NCBI GenBank assembly: GCA_004172935.1
Contig: SDZD01000025.1
Span: 1 to 64,000 of the forward strand
DNA: 64,000 nt
Direction: 5' to 3'
Source of the DNA: a bacterium
GTDB lineage: Bacteria > Armatimonadota > Abditibacteriia > Abditibacteriales > Abditibacteriaceae
Of the stretch, positions 44,178 through 52,544 are shown in pieces. The notes under the pieces were generated by a model. The model worked only from the letters and a program-made list of their open reading frames with translations, made no database searches and was not told the DNA's origin. Made by a program: the position numbers and the translations under genes. The number at the start of each line of letters is the position of its first letter. Within the stretch, counting starts at the first letter, position 1.

Positions 44178-45629
44178 ATGTCTGAACCGCATCCACCACC
44201 CGCCCGTCCACGTGGCACCAGCCGCATTGGTGATGCGCTCGCCGTTATGAAACGCCACCGCTTTTTACTTTTCGTTCTTCTCGCCGCCTCGGCGGGTGTG
44301 GCTCTTTCGCTGCGCGCTCAGACCAACAATCCCAATAAATCCAGCGACCCACTTGCCAGCGATAAGCCCACAACTCCGGTCAAACCGGCGATTTATGAGC
44401 CAGCAAATAAAGGCGTCTATTTAGGAGCCGCGCTCGACACCTCGCAATTGCGCGGCGACGCAACCCAGTGGCTCACCACCCAGATGGCCGACTTCAACAA
44501 GTTGGCGGGCAAAAAACAGGCGCTCTATCTGCATTTCATGCAGTTCCCCAACGAGAAAGGAGTCTTTGGCAACTGGAATCGTGACGCGAACGGCTGGGTA
44601 TCGGCGGCAACGTTTTCCAACGCCTGTGACCGCATGGGCGCCGTGCCCATTTTGACTCTAGAGCCGATGCAGCCCAGAGCGCTACTCGATTGGCGCCCCG
44701 GCTCGCCCTCTTACGAAGCGACCAAGGCCTTCGCACAGGGGGCGGGAGCATGGAACAAACCCGTCTTTATTCGCTTTGGGCACGAAATGAATGGCAGTTG
44801 GTATCCGTGGGGCGAATGGATAGATAAAAACGAGAACCAGGTCTTCGACCCCGAAGAAGCAACCAACTTCTCCGGCGCCAACTATATCACCGCTTACCGC
44901 AACGTGGCCTCCATGTTCCGCCAGTACGCGCCCAAAGCGGCGCTGATGTGGTGCCCGAACTCCGGCTTAGTTGGTGGTGGAAGGCGCGACCCGTTCCGCC
45001 GCTGGTATCCCGGCGACGACGTGGTCGATTGGGTGGGCCTTGATGTCTACGAGCGCGGCTTCTTCCTGCCCCCAGCCACCGCGCACCTGTGGGGCGGCCA
45101 GTTCGCCTACAACCTGACGCACGATGCCGCCGATGATCCCAACACCCCCAACAACGAGAGCGTTGGGTTCTACAGCATCTATGCAAGCGTGAAGCGAAAG
45201 CCCATCATGATTTGCGAAACGGGGGCAACTCAGTCATTCCGCGCCGATTTGACTCTGCCACAACGCACCCAAATGACGCGCGACTGGAAAATTGGCTATT
45301 GGAACGACAACGAATACGGCTGGATGCAAAACGTCTACGGCACCTCGTTCTACAAAGGCCAGAAGTTTCTGCACCCACTCGACGTAGAATTTCCCATGAT
45401 CAAAGCTGTCCTTTGGTTCCAAATCGCCAAACGCGAGGACGTATCGGGCCGCACACCCGGCCAACCGATTGTGCGCTTCAAAAATGCATGGCTCGACTAC
45501 CGCATCAGTGGCGGTGCCAACCCCGATGATCGCAGCCTGAACACCCGCCAGGAAGCCGACGTTTTCCGCGCCCTAACAGCCAATCCCTACTTTTTAAGCG
45601 ACGTACAACCAACAAACCTAAACCGTTAA
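44178..45629 (+). CDS. Exported GH26-like glycoside hydrolase
   Basis: From ATG 44178 the protein has 483 residues. An ATG at 44247 (MKRHRFLLFVLLAASAGVAL) would give a simpler signal peptide, so the true start is uncertain. The catalytic TIM barrel shows VFIRFGHEMNGSWYPWGEWI, in which the HEMNG Glu is the acid/base typical of GH26 mannanases and related enzymes. The segment KPIMICETGATQS carries the likely nucleophile Glu. WCPNSGLVGGGRRDPFRRWY and DWVGLDVYERGFF lie between. Likely acts on beta-mannan or a similar glycan outside the cell. Substrate is not proven. Confidence 0.85.
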   Translation: MSEPHPPPARPRGTSRIGDALAVMKRHRFLLFVLLAASAGVALSLRAQTNNPNKSSDPLASDKPTTPVKPAIYEPANKGVYLGAALDTSQLRGDATQWLTTQMADFNKLAGKKQALYLHFMQFPNEKGVFGNWNRDANGWVSAATFSNACDRMGAVPILTLEPMQPRALLDWRPGSPSYEATKAFAQGAGAWNKPVFIRFGHEMNGSWYPWGEWIDKNENQVFDPEEATNFSGANYITAYRNVASMFRQYAPKAALMWCPNSGLVGGGRRDPFRRWYPGDDVVDWVGLDVYERGFFLPPATAHLWGGQFAYNLTHDAADDPNTPNNESVGFYSIYASVKRKPIMICETGATQSFRADLTLPQRTQMTRDWKIGYWNDNEYGWMQNVYGTSFYKGQKFLHPLDVEFPMIKAVLWFQIAKREDVSGRTPGQPIVRFKNAWLDYRISGGANPDDRSLNTRQEADVFRALTANPYFLSDVQPTNLNR

Positions 45630-45689
45630 CGAAGACATTCCCCACCCCCGCGAGAGGATGCTGCGCAGGAGTAGACAATCTGCCACTCC

Positions 45690-45968
45690 CTACTCCTCAA
45701 CTCGTTCGAGATGGTGAACGCGCAGCCGTTTGACTTCGAGTTCTTCGATAGAAAGCCGCTTGATGCTCATGCGACCGACTGTGAACGAACCGATGGCAAG
45801 GGCGCCAATTGCCAGAGCGCCGACGGCGAACGCTCCAATCGCCAGACTCCCGATAGCAAAAGCGCCAACGGCGGTCGCACCAGTGGCACTGGCTCCGGTG
45901 GCTTCAGCCCCGGTCGCGCGGGCGCCAGTCGATTCGGTGGATGTGGATGTTGAATTTTCGTCTTTCAT
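45690..45968 (-). CDS. Small protein with tandem A-x-G-A/S-L/F repeats
   Basis: A protein of 92 residues (ATG 45968, 2 nt after the phosphatase stop; a TTG two codons upstream is the alternative). The middle is a run of five-residue units: TGAxA, then AVGAFAIGSLAIGAFAVGAL and AIGSFTVGRM. This is a five-residue coil-forming solenoid, akin to pentapeptide-like repeats. It ends in a charged LSIEELEVKRLRVHHLERVE helix or strand run. It is translationally coupled to the phosphatase. Function unknown. Confidence 0.65.
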   Translation of the reverse strand: MKDENSTSTSTESTGARATGAEATGASATGATAVGAFAIGSLAIGAFAVGALAIGALAIGSFTVGRMSIKRLSIEELEVKRLRVHHLERVEE

Positions 45969-45970
45969 AA

Positions 45971-46693
45971 TCAACTCGATTGCTTGCCTAATTGCTTCAA
46001 AGTACCGCTGCGAGTCTCCCCGCGCTGGTTCGCTTGAAACACCTCATCGCTATTGACTTCGAGTGCCGTTAGCCAGTTGCCGCCATAAGCATGGGTGTCA
46101 ATGCATACGGCGAAACCTCGGTCGAGAGGTCGCCCGTTTTTCTGGCTGGTATGGCCGCAAATAACTCGCTTTCCGCTTGGATGCGGCTCGATATTATAAA
46201 TACGACTCCACAACAGCCAGTGTTCGCCCGTCGTTTCGAGCGGCCCCTGCCCACTCGCGCCATGAACGAAGATATGCGTATCGGTTTCATAAAAGAGGCG
46301 GGTTCTCTCGATAAACAACCAGTGAGATTCGGGAATATCGCTTATGTCTTGGCTCCCATAAGAGGCGAGCGTTTCGAGCCCTCCCACCTCCAACCACGAT
46401 TGGAACATCGAAAAGTTGATGCCCCCACTCATCATCCACGACTCATGGTTACCGCGCAAAAAGATGTGCTCCCCCTCTCGTTCGAGTTCAAGCAAACGTT
46501 CGATCACACCACGCGAGTCAGGGCCTCGGTCGATGTAGTCGCCCAACAACACCAACTGGTCTTGCGGACGCAGTTGCAGCGACTCAAGCAATACATCAAG
46601 AGCAGTAAGGCAACCATGAATATCGCCGATGGCAAAAAGCCGAGGCGCTTCTGGCGCAGACGATGGCGATAAAGGCGAGGGAGACTGAAACAT
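45971..46693 (-). CDS. Serine/threonine-type metallophosphatase (PPP-like)
   Basis: From ATG 46693 the protein has 240 residues; a TTG at 46717 would add eight. Metal-binding motifs of the PPP family are all present: GDIHG, GDYIDRGPDSRG, RGNHE (FLRGNHESWMM) and later FVHGASGQG and ICGHTSQKNG. The presence of GDYIDRGPDSRG and the short length fit bacterial diadenosine-tetraphosphatase or protein-phosphatase-like enzymes. The substrate cannot be told. The following 92-residue repeat protein starts 2 nt after its stop. Confidence 0.88.
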   Translation of the reverse strand: MFQSPSPLSPSSAPEAPRLFAIGDIHGCLTALDVLLESLQLRPQDQLVLLGDYIDRGPDSRGVIERLLELEREGEHIFLRGNHESWMMSGGINFSMFQSWLEVGGLETLASYGSQDISDIPESHWLFIERTRLFYETDTHIFVHGASGQGPLETTGEHWLLWSRIYNIEPHPSGKRVICGHTSQKNGRPLDRGFAVCIDTHAYGGNWLTALEVNSDEVFQANQRGETRSGTLKQLGKQSS

Positions 46694-47110
46694 TGAACTG
46701 AGAATGGATAGGCGCAATACCGTTGCCTAACAGAATGAGTGTGTCAAGTTGGAACGATTCGACTCGATTCTGTTGGTAACCGGCGCTCCAAAACGTCAAG
46801 GAACGCGCCATTTCACGAGAGGCAGTAGCCCGCACTTTCTAACGGATAAGCAGTAACTCGCCAATACCGAAACCGGGAGCAATGAATGGGCCGCAACTCC
46901 CCACTTAAATTCCTTTATTTGCGGACTTGAAGCATGAGGCTTAACACGTTTTCCCATACAATCGGAGGCACACAACCAGTAACGGGCATTAAACAAATGC
47001 CCGTTACTGGTTGAAGGGGAGATAAGAATATCGTTGGGAATGTGCCAAGCTATGTGCGGTTTTCTCATTTGCCTGTTTTATTATTGATAGGAGGCAATTA
47101 AACTTAATAA
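46694..47110. other. Gene-free stretch with a 17-bp hairpin
   Basis: About 420 nt between the divergent phosphatase (46693) and protease (47111). No coding frame here looks protein-like. The main feature is an inverted repeat: AACCAGTAACGGGCATT (46974-46990) and its exact complement 46996-47012, with a 5-nt loop. No T run follows on either strand. A promoter for the protease should lie near 47060-47100. Confidence 0.6.
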
Positions 47111-48589
47111 GTGCGTTTTCCTGTTCTGGCTGTTTGTTTGGGCCTTAGCACGTTGCCTGCCTTCGCGCAGGTTTCTCCCCCACCCGTCTCCACACCCGCG
47201 CTACTCGCCGTTCAAAACGATGTTACGCAGGTAGTAGCACGCGCTAAAGCATCCGTTGTAACCGTCGTTTGCGAAAAGCCAAGTAGCGCGGCTAAAAACA
47301 CAGAGGACGATGATGGGCCAGCGATGCCCCCCACCGATCCCTCAGCACCCGTTTCGAGTCTTGGCACCGGATGGGTATTTCGCGCCGACGGCTTGATACT
47401 GACTAATTACCACGTCATACGGGATGCTATTTCGATTCGCGTGCTATTCAACGCCGATTCGGAAGCGGTCGAGCGCGTATCTGCCCGCGTTATCGGTTAC
47501 GACCCGGACTCCGACCTCGCCATCCTGAAAGTGAATCGAGCCAATTTGCCGATTTTGGAAATGGCCGATTCCGATACAGCACAAACCGGCCAGTGGGCCA
47601 TCGCCGTAGGAGCACCCTTTGAACAGCCACAAAGCGTGACTTTGGGAGTGCTGTCGGCAACAGGGCGACACATCGACAAAAATGGCGCCCAGTCAACGAT
47701 TGGCTACTTGCAAACCGATGCCTCCATCAACCCCGGCAATTCGGGCGGGCCATTGCTTGACTTGAATGGGCGAGTTATCGGACTCAACACCGCGATATTG
47801 TCACCGTCACGGGGCAGCGCAGGTATCGGCTTCTCGATTCCGACCAACACAATCAAACGACTGCTGCCAACCCTGATCGCCGGTAAACAGGTGAAGCGCG
47901 GCTTTGTTGGCGTGCAGTACAGCCGCCTGACTCCCGCAGTAGCCCGCGAGTTCGGACTGGAAGGCGGACTCCAAATTGGTGCGTTAGCCCAAAAGAAGGG
48001 CACATCCATTGGCCCGGCAAATGACGCAGGAGTAAAGGCTGGCGACATCATTTTCGCAGTCGATGGTCGCGGTGTCTCCACAACCGAAGAATTTCGTGGA
48101 TTGATCGGAACGAAAGCGCCGGGAGACAAAATCACGCTCAACATCGCACGCCCCGACTTTACAGGCACAGCGAATATCCAGAAGCTAACCCTTCCCATCG
48201 TGTTGAGCGAGCGCGCTTTAGTGATGGAGGAAGATGGCGTCAATACCTTCTCTATCCCGACCGATACTCCCATTGTGGGAACGGGACTCACAGTGACCGA
48301 CGCCAAAGCGCTCGACGCCCAGCAGAAAGCCAAATTGAAACTCAAGGGCAGCGAAAGCGGCGCAGTTGTAACCAACATTTTGGATGCCTCCCCAGCGGAC
48401 GAAGCCGATTTAATCGAAGGGCTGCGTATTGTGCGTGCCCGGCAGAACGGCAAGTGGACGGATATTAATTCGGCCAACGATTGGAAGGCCTATGAGAAGG
48501 CAGCAACACCGGGCACGCATCTACTCTTACAAGTGCGCGACCCCAACGATGTTTCTGTGTTCCGCTTGCTGGTATTGCCTGCAAAGTAA
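47111..48589 (+). CDS. HtrA/DegP-type serine protease with PDZ domains
   Basis: A protein of 492 residues with a GTG start at 47111 and a signal peptide (MRFPVLAVCLGLSTLPAFAQ). The catalytic triad is H101 in LTNYHVI, D135 in YDPDSDLAIL and S211 in NPGNSGGPLLD. A PDZ domain follows at about 265-365 (GIGFSIPTNTIKRLLPTLIA leads into it; AGVKAGDIIFAVDGRGVSTT lies within). A second, more divergent PDZ-like part with GAVVTNILDASPADEADLIE lies at about 415-490. Periplasmic quality control of misfolded proteins is the family role. An Asp/Glu/Pro insert occurs before the first strand. Confidence 0.92.
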   Translation: MRFPVLAVCLGLSTLPAFAQVSPPPVSTPALLAVQNDVTQVVARAKASVVTVVCEKPSSAAKNTEDDDGPAMPPTDPSAPVSSLGTGWVFRADGLILTNYHVIRDAISIRVLFNADSEAVERVSARVIGYDPDSDLAILKVNRANLPILEMADSDTAQTGQWAIAVGAPFEQPQSVTLGVLSATGRHIDKNGAQSTIGYLQTDASINPGNSGGPLLDLNGRVIGLNTAILSPSRGSAGIGFSIPTNTIKRLLPTLIAGKQVKRGFVGVQYSRLTPAVAREFGLEGGLQIGALAQKKGTSIGPANDAGVKAGDIIFAVDGRGVSTTEEFRGLIGTKAPGDKITLNIARPDFTGTANIQKLTLPIVLSERALVMEEDGVNTFSIPTDTPIVGTGLTVTDAKALDAQQKAKLKLKGSESGAVVTNILDASPADEADLIEGLRIVRARQNGKWTDINSANDWKAYEKAATPGTHLLLQVRDPNDVSVFRLLVLPAK

Positions 48590-48626
48590 AGGCGCTGTTG
48601 GCGCAGCAATTGAACGTGCCAGCCAC

Positions 48627-49190
48627 ATGCAACGATTTTTAGTGTTGGGAGCGACCACTTTGTTGGTCGGACTGGGAGCGCACGCTGCGGATTCGTATTC
48701 GACGTACCGCAACGTGCGCTTTGGCTATGCGGTTTTATACCCCTCGAATCTCGTGTCACCGCGTCCCGAAGCGCCCAATGGCGATGGGCGAGTTTTCAAA
48801 TCGGGCGATGGACACACGACACTCACGGTATGGGGCGAAAATAATGTTTTTGACCGGAGTTTGAAGACACAGATGAATGTTGCCCGCCGTGATTGGGGCA
48901 AGGACAAAGGCCACATCACCTACTGGAAAATGGGTAGCGGGTTTTACGTATTATCGGGAACGACAGGGCAAGAGATTTTTTACGAGAAAACCATCCCCGT
49001 CGATGGCGGGTTCGCGACGATGTTGTGGCAATATCCCAAAAGCCAGAAGACAAAATTCGATGCCGCCGTCACACGCACAACGAAGGCTTTTGGAGCGGGG
49101 CGCCGCGTCTCGAAGGCCAGACAACACAGTGCCCCGAAGGCGCCGCGCGTAGCGCTGGACACCCCCAATAACAACGTCATGGGATATTAA
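48627..49190 (+). CDS. Exported protein of unknown function downstream of HtrA
   Basis: A protein of 187 residues from ATG 48627 (MQRFLVLGATTLLVGLGAHA), a clear signal peptide. The frame is open far upstream but overlaps the protease gene. The mature domain contains FGYAVLYPSNLVSPRPEAPN, VFKSGDGHTTLTVWGENNVF and GFYVLSGTTGQEIFYEKTIP, resembling the PsbP/DUF1795-like alpha-beta fold that begins with a stretch like GYAVLYP. It lies 37 nt after the HtrA-like gene and probably shares its transcript. Terminator at 49193. Confidence 0.65.
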   Translation: MQRFLVLGATTLLVGLGAHAADSYSTYRNVRFGYAVLYPSNLVSPRPEAPNGDGRVFKSGDGHTTLTVWGENNVFDRSLKTQMNVARRDWGKDKGHITYWKMGSGFYVLSGTTGQEIFYEKTIPVDGGFATMLWQYPKSQKTKFDAAVTRTTKAFGAGRRVSKARQHSAPKAPRVALDTPNNNVMGY

Positions 49191-49192
49191 AT

Positions 49193-49232
49193 GATAAGGG
49201 CAGGGCTTGTAACCACAAGCTCTGCCCTTATC
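49193..49232. terminator. Bidirectional hairpin terminator
   Basis: GATAAGGGCAGGGCTTGT (49193-49210) pairs with the 3' half ending at 49232, with one mismatch, around AACC. It serves the convergent genes ending at 49190 and 49244. Confidence 0.85.
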
Positions 49233-49243
49233 TATAAGTCAGA

Positions 49244-50023
49244 TTATTTGAGGCGTCCGACGATTGTAGTCGCGAACGCTTTCCGAATTTTTTCCGAAGC
49301 CGCATCGCTCGATCCCATCGAAAGCCCTAAATTCGGCGATAGGAATTTGGAAAGGTTGTCGGCCTGGGCATTGGCATCGCCGGGGCTGGGTGCGACTCGC
49401 TCCAATTCGATTGCCAGTTGCAGAGCTTTCTGCTCGTCGTGTCCCGATTGGATGAAGGAAACTTTGCCGGTTTTATCCAGCACGAACAGCGTGGGATAAG
49501 TTACGCCCTCTCTGAAATTGCCCTGGAACCACTTGCTTTTGGCATCGAAGCCAACAGGCCACGAATAGCCCTCGGCTTTGACCCATCCCTGTACCCCCGT
49601 CCAATTGGATTCAGGGTTGTTTAAATCCTTCAAATCGCCAGGAGATTGGAGTCCAACGAAAGCCACACCGCGCGGTCCGTAACGTTCGTGCAAGTGGACA
49701 AGATAGGGGGCAGCCTCCTGACAGTGCGAACAGCCGATACGAAAAACTTCAATCAGCGCTGGTTTGCCCTTCAAAGACTCCAAAGTTGGTGGGGTGGGAG
49801 CATTGACCCACTGAGTAATATTAGGCCAGGATGGAATGACACTCCCCTTGTATTTTGCGAATACAGTCGGCGGAGCTGGCTGAGTTTTAAAGCTCGCAGG
49901 ACTGTTGGCAGGAGCAGGAGTGTTGGTTGGATCGTTGCCGCCGGTTTGCCCATTGGTCAACATGCCAAAGCTAATAAAGCCAATGCCCAGTGCCGCTATC
50001 ACGGCGATTTTCCAAGGTTCCAT
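49244..50023 (-). CDS. TlpA-like membrane-anchored thioredoxin
   Basis: From ATG 50023 the protein has 259 residues (MEPWKIAVIAALGIGFISFG, a transmembrane anchor); ATG 50062 and an upstream TTG at 50083 are alternatives. After a Pro/Thr/Ala linker the thioredoxin domain begins (TLESLKGKPALIEVFRIGCS), and the redox centre is CSHC. The cis-Pro loop is VTYPTLFVLDKTGKVSFIQS, as in TlpA/ResA. It probably reduces or oxidises periplasmic disulfides, for example in cytochrome maturation; no cytochrome gene is nearby. It follows the large TPR gene by 84 nt. Confidence 0.85.
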   Translation of the reverse strand: MEPWKIAVIAALGIGFISFGMLTNGQTGGNDPTNTPAPANSPASFKTQPAPPTVFAKYKGSVIPSWPNITQWVNAPTPPTLESLKGKPALIEVFRIGCSHCQEAAPYLVHLHERYGPRGVAFVGLQSPGDLKDLNNPESNWTGVQGWVKAEGYSWPVGFDAKSKWFQGNFREGVTYPTLFVLDKTGKVSFIQSGHDEQKALQLAIELERVAPSPGDANAQADNLSKFLSPNLGLSMGSSDAASEKIRKAFATTIVGRLK

Positions 50024-50107
50024 TTGAAGCAAAAAGACGAACGCGCTTAGTTTAAGCCGCATTTTCGCGGCTACCAAGCGCAAGACTCTGTTAAGTAATC
50101 CTAGTGC

Positions 50108-52444
50108 CTAGGGATGTTTTAAGGTCATCCAGCCCAACAGACGCCGCGAAGCCTCAAGTTGACGCTTTTTATCAACGAAATCGGCCAACTTAGAGTCGGT
50201 GAGTACGAGACGGAAAAGGTCGGGGCCAAGCGAAGGCGTCAGACGGGTGTGCGAGCGAGGCAAAACCGGAGCGATACCAATAACACGGCTCTTCCAGTTG
50301 AGCGGGCGCAGTTGCACTATCGAATCGTCGAAAGAGCGCTGTTGCTCTTCTTCACGCGCGGCGGCGTAGGCTCTGTCGAGTTGCGACACGACGCGCCAGT
50401 GTTCCAAAGCCCTCTCAATTGCGTTGGAGAGGTAGTAAGCGAGGCCAATGTTGGAGTGAACAATAGGCGAGCGCGGATTGAGTTGGATGGACTGCTCCAA
50501 CGCCGCGATTGCCTGAGGAAACATGCGACGGCGTGCAAACGCCAATCCCAAACAGGCCAAAATGAGTGGCTGTGTCGGCTCAAGGCGGTGTGCCTTGACG
50601 TAAGCCTCGCATGAACCTACGAAATCGCCGGTACGGTACAGCAAAGCACCAGTGTTGATGTGAACATCAATGTTCTGCGGCTCCAATTGTGCGGCGATTT
50701 TCCAGGCGGCGAGCGCTTCTTTGTGGCGAAGCGCCATCGCATGGCCTAAACCGATGAGATAATAGGCCGGGCCAATCGAAGGATCGCGCTTAATGGCGGC
50801 ATCAAGTAGCTTGGAGGCCGTGTCACGGAACCCCATCATGAACTGGGATAACGCCGAATTATAAAGTGCCGAAGTCATTTCGGGGCGCGCAGCGCGCGCG
50901 GCCTCGAAACGTTGTGCAGCTCCCGCCCAATAGGTTTCAGCATCGTCTACCCCATCAAGCGAGTTCAATAGGACAAGGCCCGCTAGAAAACTGGGTTCAG
51001 CACTATTAGGGAAGACATTCAGCGCCTGTTTGAGCAACGGACGCGCGGCGTCTTTGTTGCCGATTTCCAGTAGCGTCAAGACCAAATCGGCGACGCTAGA
51101 GCGGTGCTGAGGGTCGATTTGGACGGCCCGTTTTAAGTGTTTGAGAGCTTCGGAGTAAAGGTTGGTACGTCCCGAAAAGAGGTAGGCCGCTCCCAGAACA
51201 GTGTGGAGGTCGGGGTTATTCGGCTCGATGAGAAACGCCTGACGCAGATAAGGTACGCCCATATCGGAGCGTCCATGTTCGATCAAAGCACGGCCCAGAT
51301 TATAGAAAACCTCGAACTCCGAATGCTCGGCAGCACCAGCACGCTGGAAGGAAGTCAAGCTTTCGTCCATGCGCCCCATCACCGAAAGCATAACGCCCAT
51401 GTGGTTATTAGTGATGGGGTTAGGCTGACCAAGAAATTCTTCGATACCATACGCCACTTCGAGCGCATGGTGGGCAGCTTTAATATTGCCGCCGCGATAG
51501 GCGAGAACGGCGATATTATTTAGAACGACGCCATTATCCGGCTCCAAACGCAAAGCGGCACGGAGGCGCCCCTGCGCCCGGTCGAGTTCACCCATTTCGG
51601 CTTCGGCGATGGCGAGGTTATTGAGAGCGCTGGCCTGTGCGCCCTTACCTTCGAGGATGGTCTCGTCGGCTTCATCGCTATCAGCACCGTGATATTGGCT
51701 CAGGTCATCATTTGAACCATGACTGTTAGATTCGCTTGATTTGAGGTTAACGGCGTGGCGAGCGGCGGCATTGAGTTGGTTCCATGCCTCGCGCGGCTTT
51801 TTATCGAGAAGGAATGCAAGGCCACGCACCGTGACGGCATCATCGTGGAAATCGCTGGCGATTTCTGGGTTTTGAAGCCACAGTTGCTCAAGGGCATCGA
51901 CGGCCTCAAAAACCAATTTGGGTCGGCGGGCTTGCAGAGCAATTAATGCCAGATTGAGCCACACCAACGGTGAGCGAGAATGTTTTTGCCGCTCTTCGAC
52001 GAGGAGGGTTAGCGCAGGTTGCCACTGACCGCGACGGGCCAGAACGATGGCATAGTTGACAGCGCTTTCGAGGTCGTCGGGAGAGAGTTTGTGAGCGCGT
52101 TCGAGAAGGGCGGCAGCACGCGCAAGGTGATTTTCGAGATAAGCGATGATGCCCAACGTGCGTAAGACCTGGAAATTATCGGGGTCTTTTTCAAGGGACT
52201 TTTCGAGTTCATCGTTGTACTTTTGCAGCTTGTCCTCGTAGCTGTGCTGCAAATGTGAGCTACGGCTTTCCTGACGGCGGCGCGCCAACATACCCGCCCC
52301 AGCAGGTAAATCAAAACCAAAAATCTCACCCGCCGAAGTGGCTTCAGGACGATCTACAAAGATGGCCCAGCGGTCTTGCGGACAAAAAGTTGAATTCTCG
52401 GCAGTGGGTTTACCGCAACGACCACAGATTAAGCGTGCCAGCAG
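50108..52444 (-). CDS. Large TPR protein with a zinc-ribbon-like N-terminus; probable CTG start
   Basis: From the first ATG (52291) the protein has 727 residues. The frame is open for 51 more codons upstream, and these look like protein: CGRCGKPTAENSTFCPQDRW is a zinc-ribbon-like segment. No ATG, GTG or TTG exists in that stretch. An AGGAG ribosome site at 52449-52453 sits 4 nt before CTG 52444, or 7 nt before CTG 52441. I therefore infer a CTG start and 778 residues. The rest is about 15 TPR units (PDNFQVLRTLGIIAYLENHL, ALNNLAIAEAEMGELDRAQG, PEFVFYNLGRALIEHGRSDM-like). The last 60 residues are divergent. Confidence 0.8.
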   Translation of the reverse strand: MLARLICGRCGKPTAENSTFCPQDRWAIFVDRPEATSAGEIFGFDLPAGAGMLARRRQESRSSHLQHSYEDKLQKYNDELEKSLEKDPDNFQVLRTLGIIAYLENHLARAAALLERAHKLSPDDLESAVNYAIVLARRGQWQPALTLLVEERQKHSRSPLVWLNLALIALQARRPKLVFEAVDALEQLWLQNPEIASDFHDDAVTVRGLAFLLDKKPREAWNQLNAAARHAVNLKSSESNSHGSNDDLSQYHGADSDEADETILEGKGAQASALNNLAIAEAEMGELDRAQGRLRAALRLEPDNGVVLNNIAVLAYRGGNIKAAHHALEVAYGIEEFLGQPNPITNNHMGVMLSVMGRMDESLTSFQRAGAAEHSEFEVFYNLGRALIEHGRSDMGVPYLRQAFLIEPNNPDLHTVLGAAYLFSGRTNLYSEALKHLKRAVQIDPQHRSSVADLVLTLLEIGNKDAARPLLKQALNVFPNSAEPSFLAGLVLLNSLDGVDDAETYWAGAAQRFEAARAARPEMTSALYNSALSQFMMGFRDTASKLLDAAIKRDPSIGPAYYLIGLGHAMALRHKEALAAWKIAAQLEPQNIDVHINTGALLYRTGDFVGSCEAYVKAHRLEPTQPLILACLGLAFARRRMFPQAIAALEQSIQLNPRSPIVHSNIGLAYYLSNAIERALEHWRVVSQLDRAYAAAREEEQQRSFDDSIVQLRPLNWKSRVIGIAPVLPRSHTRLTPSLGPDLFRLVLTDSKLADFVDKKRQLEASRRLLGWMTLKHP

Positions 52445-52544
52445 ATGTCTCCTCTAAACATGAAGTTCAGCAATTGAACCAATTTGGCCCAGTGATACGG
52501 TTTAATTTGACAGAAAGAGGAGGGGGAAGAAGCTGATAGATTTC

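Noticed and set aside
47111-48589. Frameshift between HtrA-like protease and the next gene
   Set aside because: The frames are separate, the protease has a normal C-terminal PDZ ending, and the next gene has its own signal peptide.
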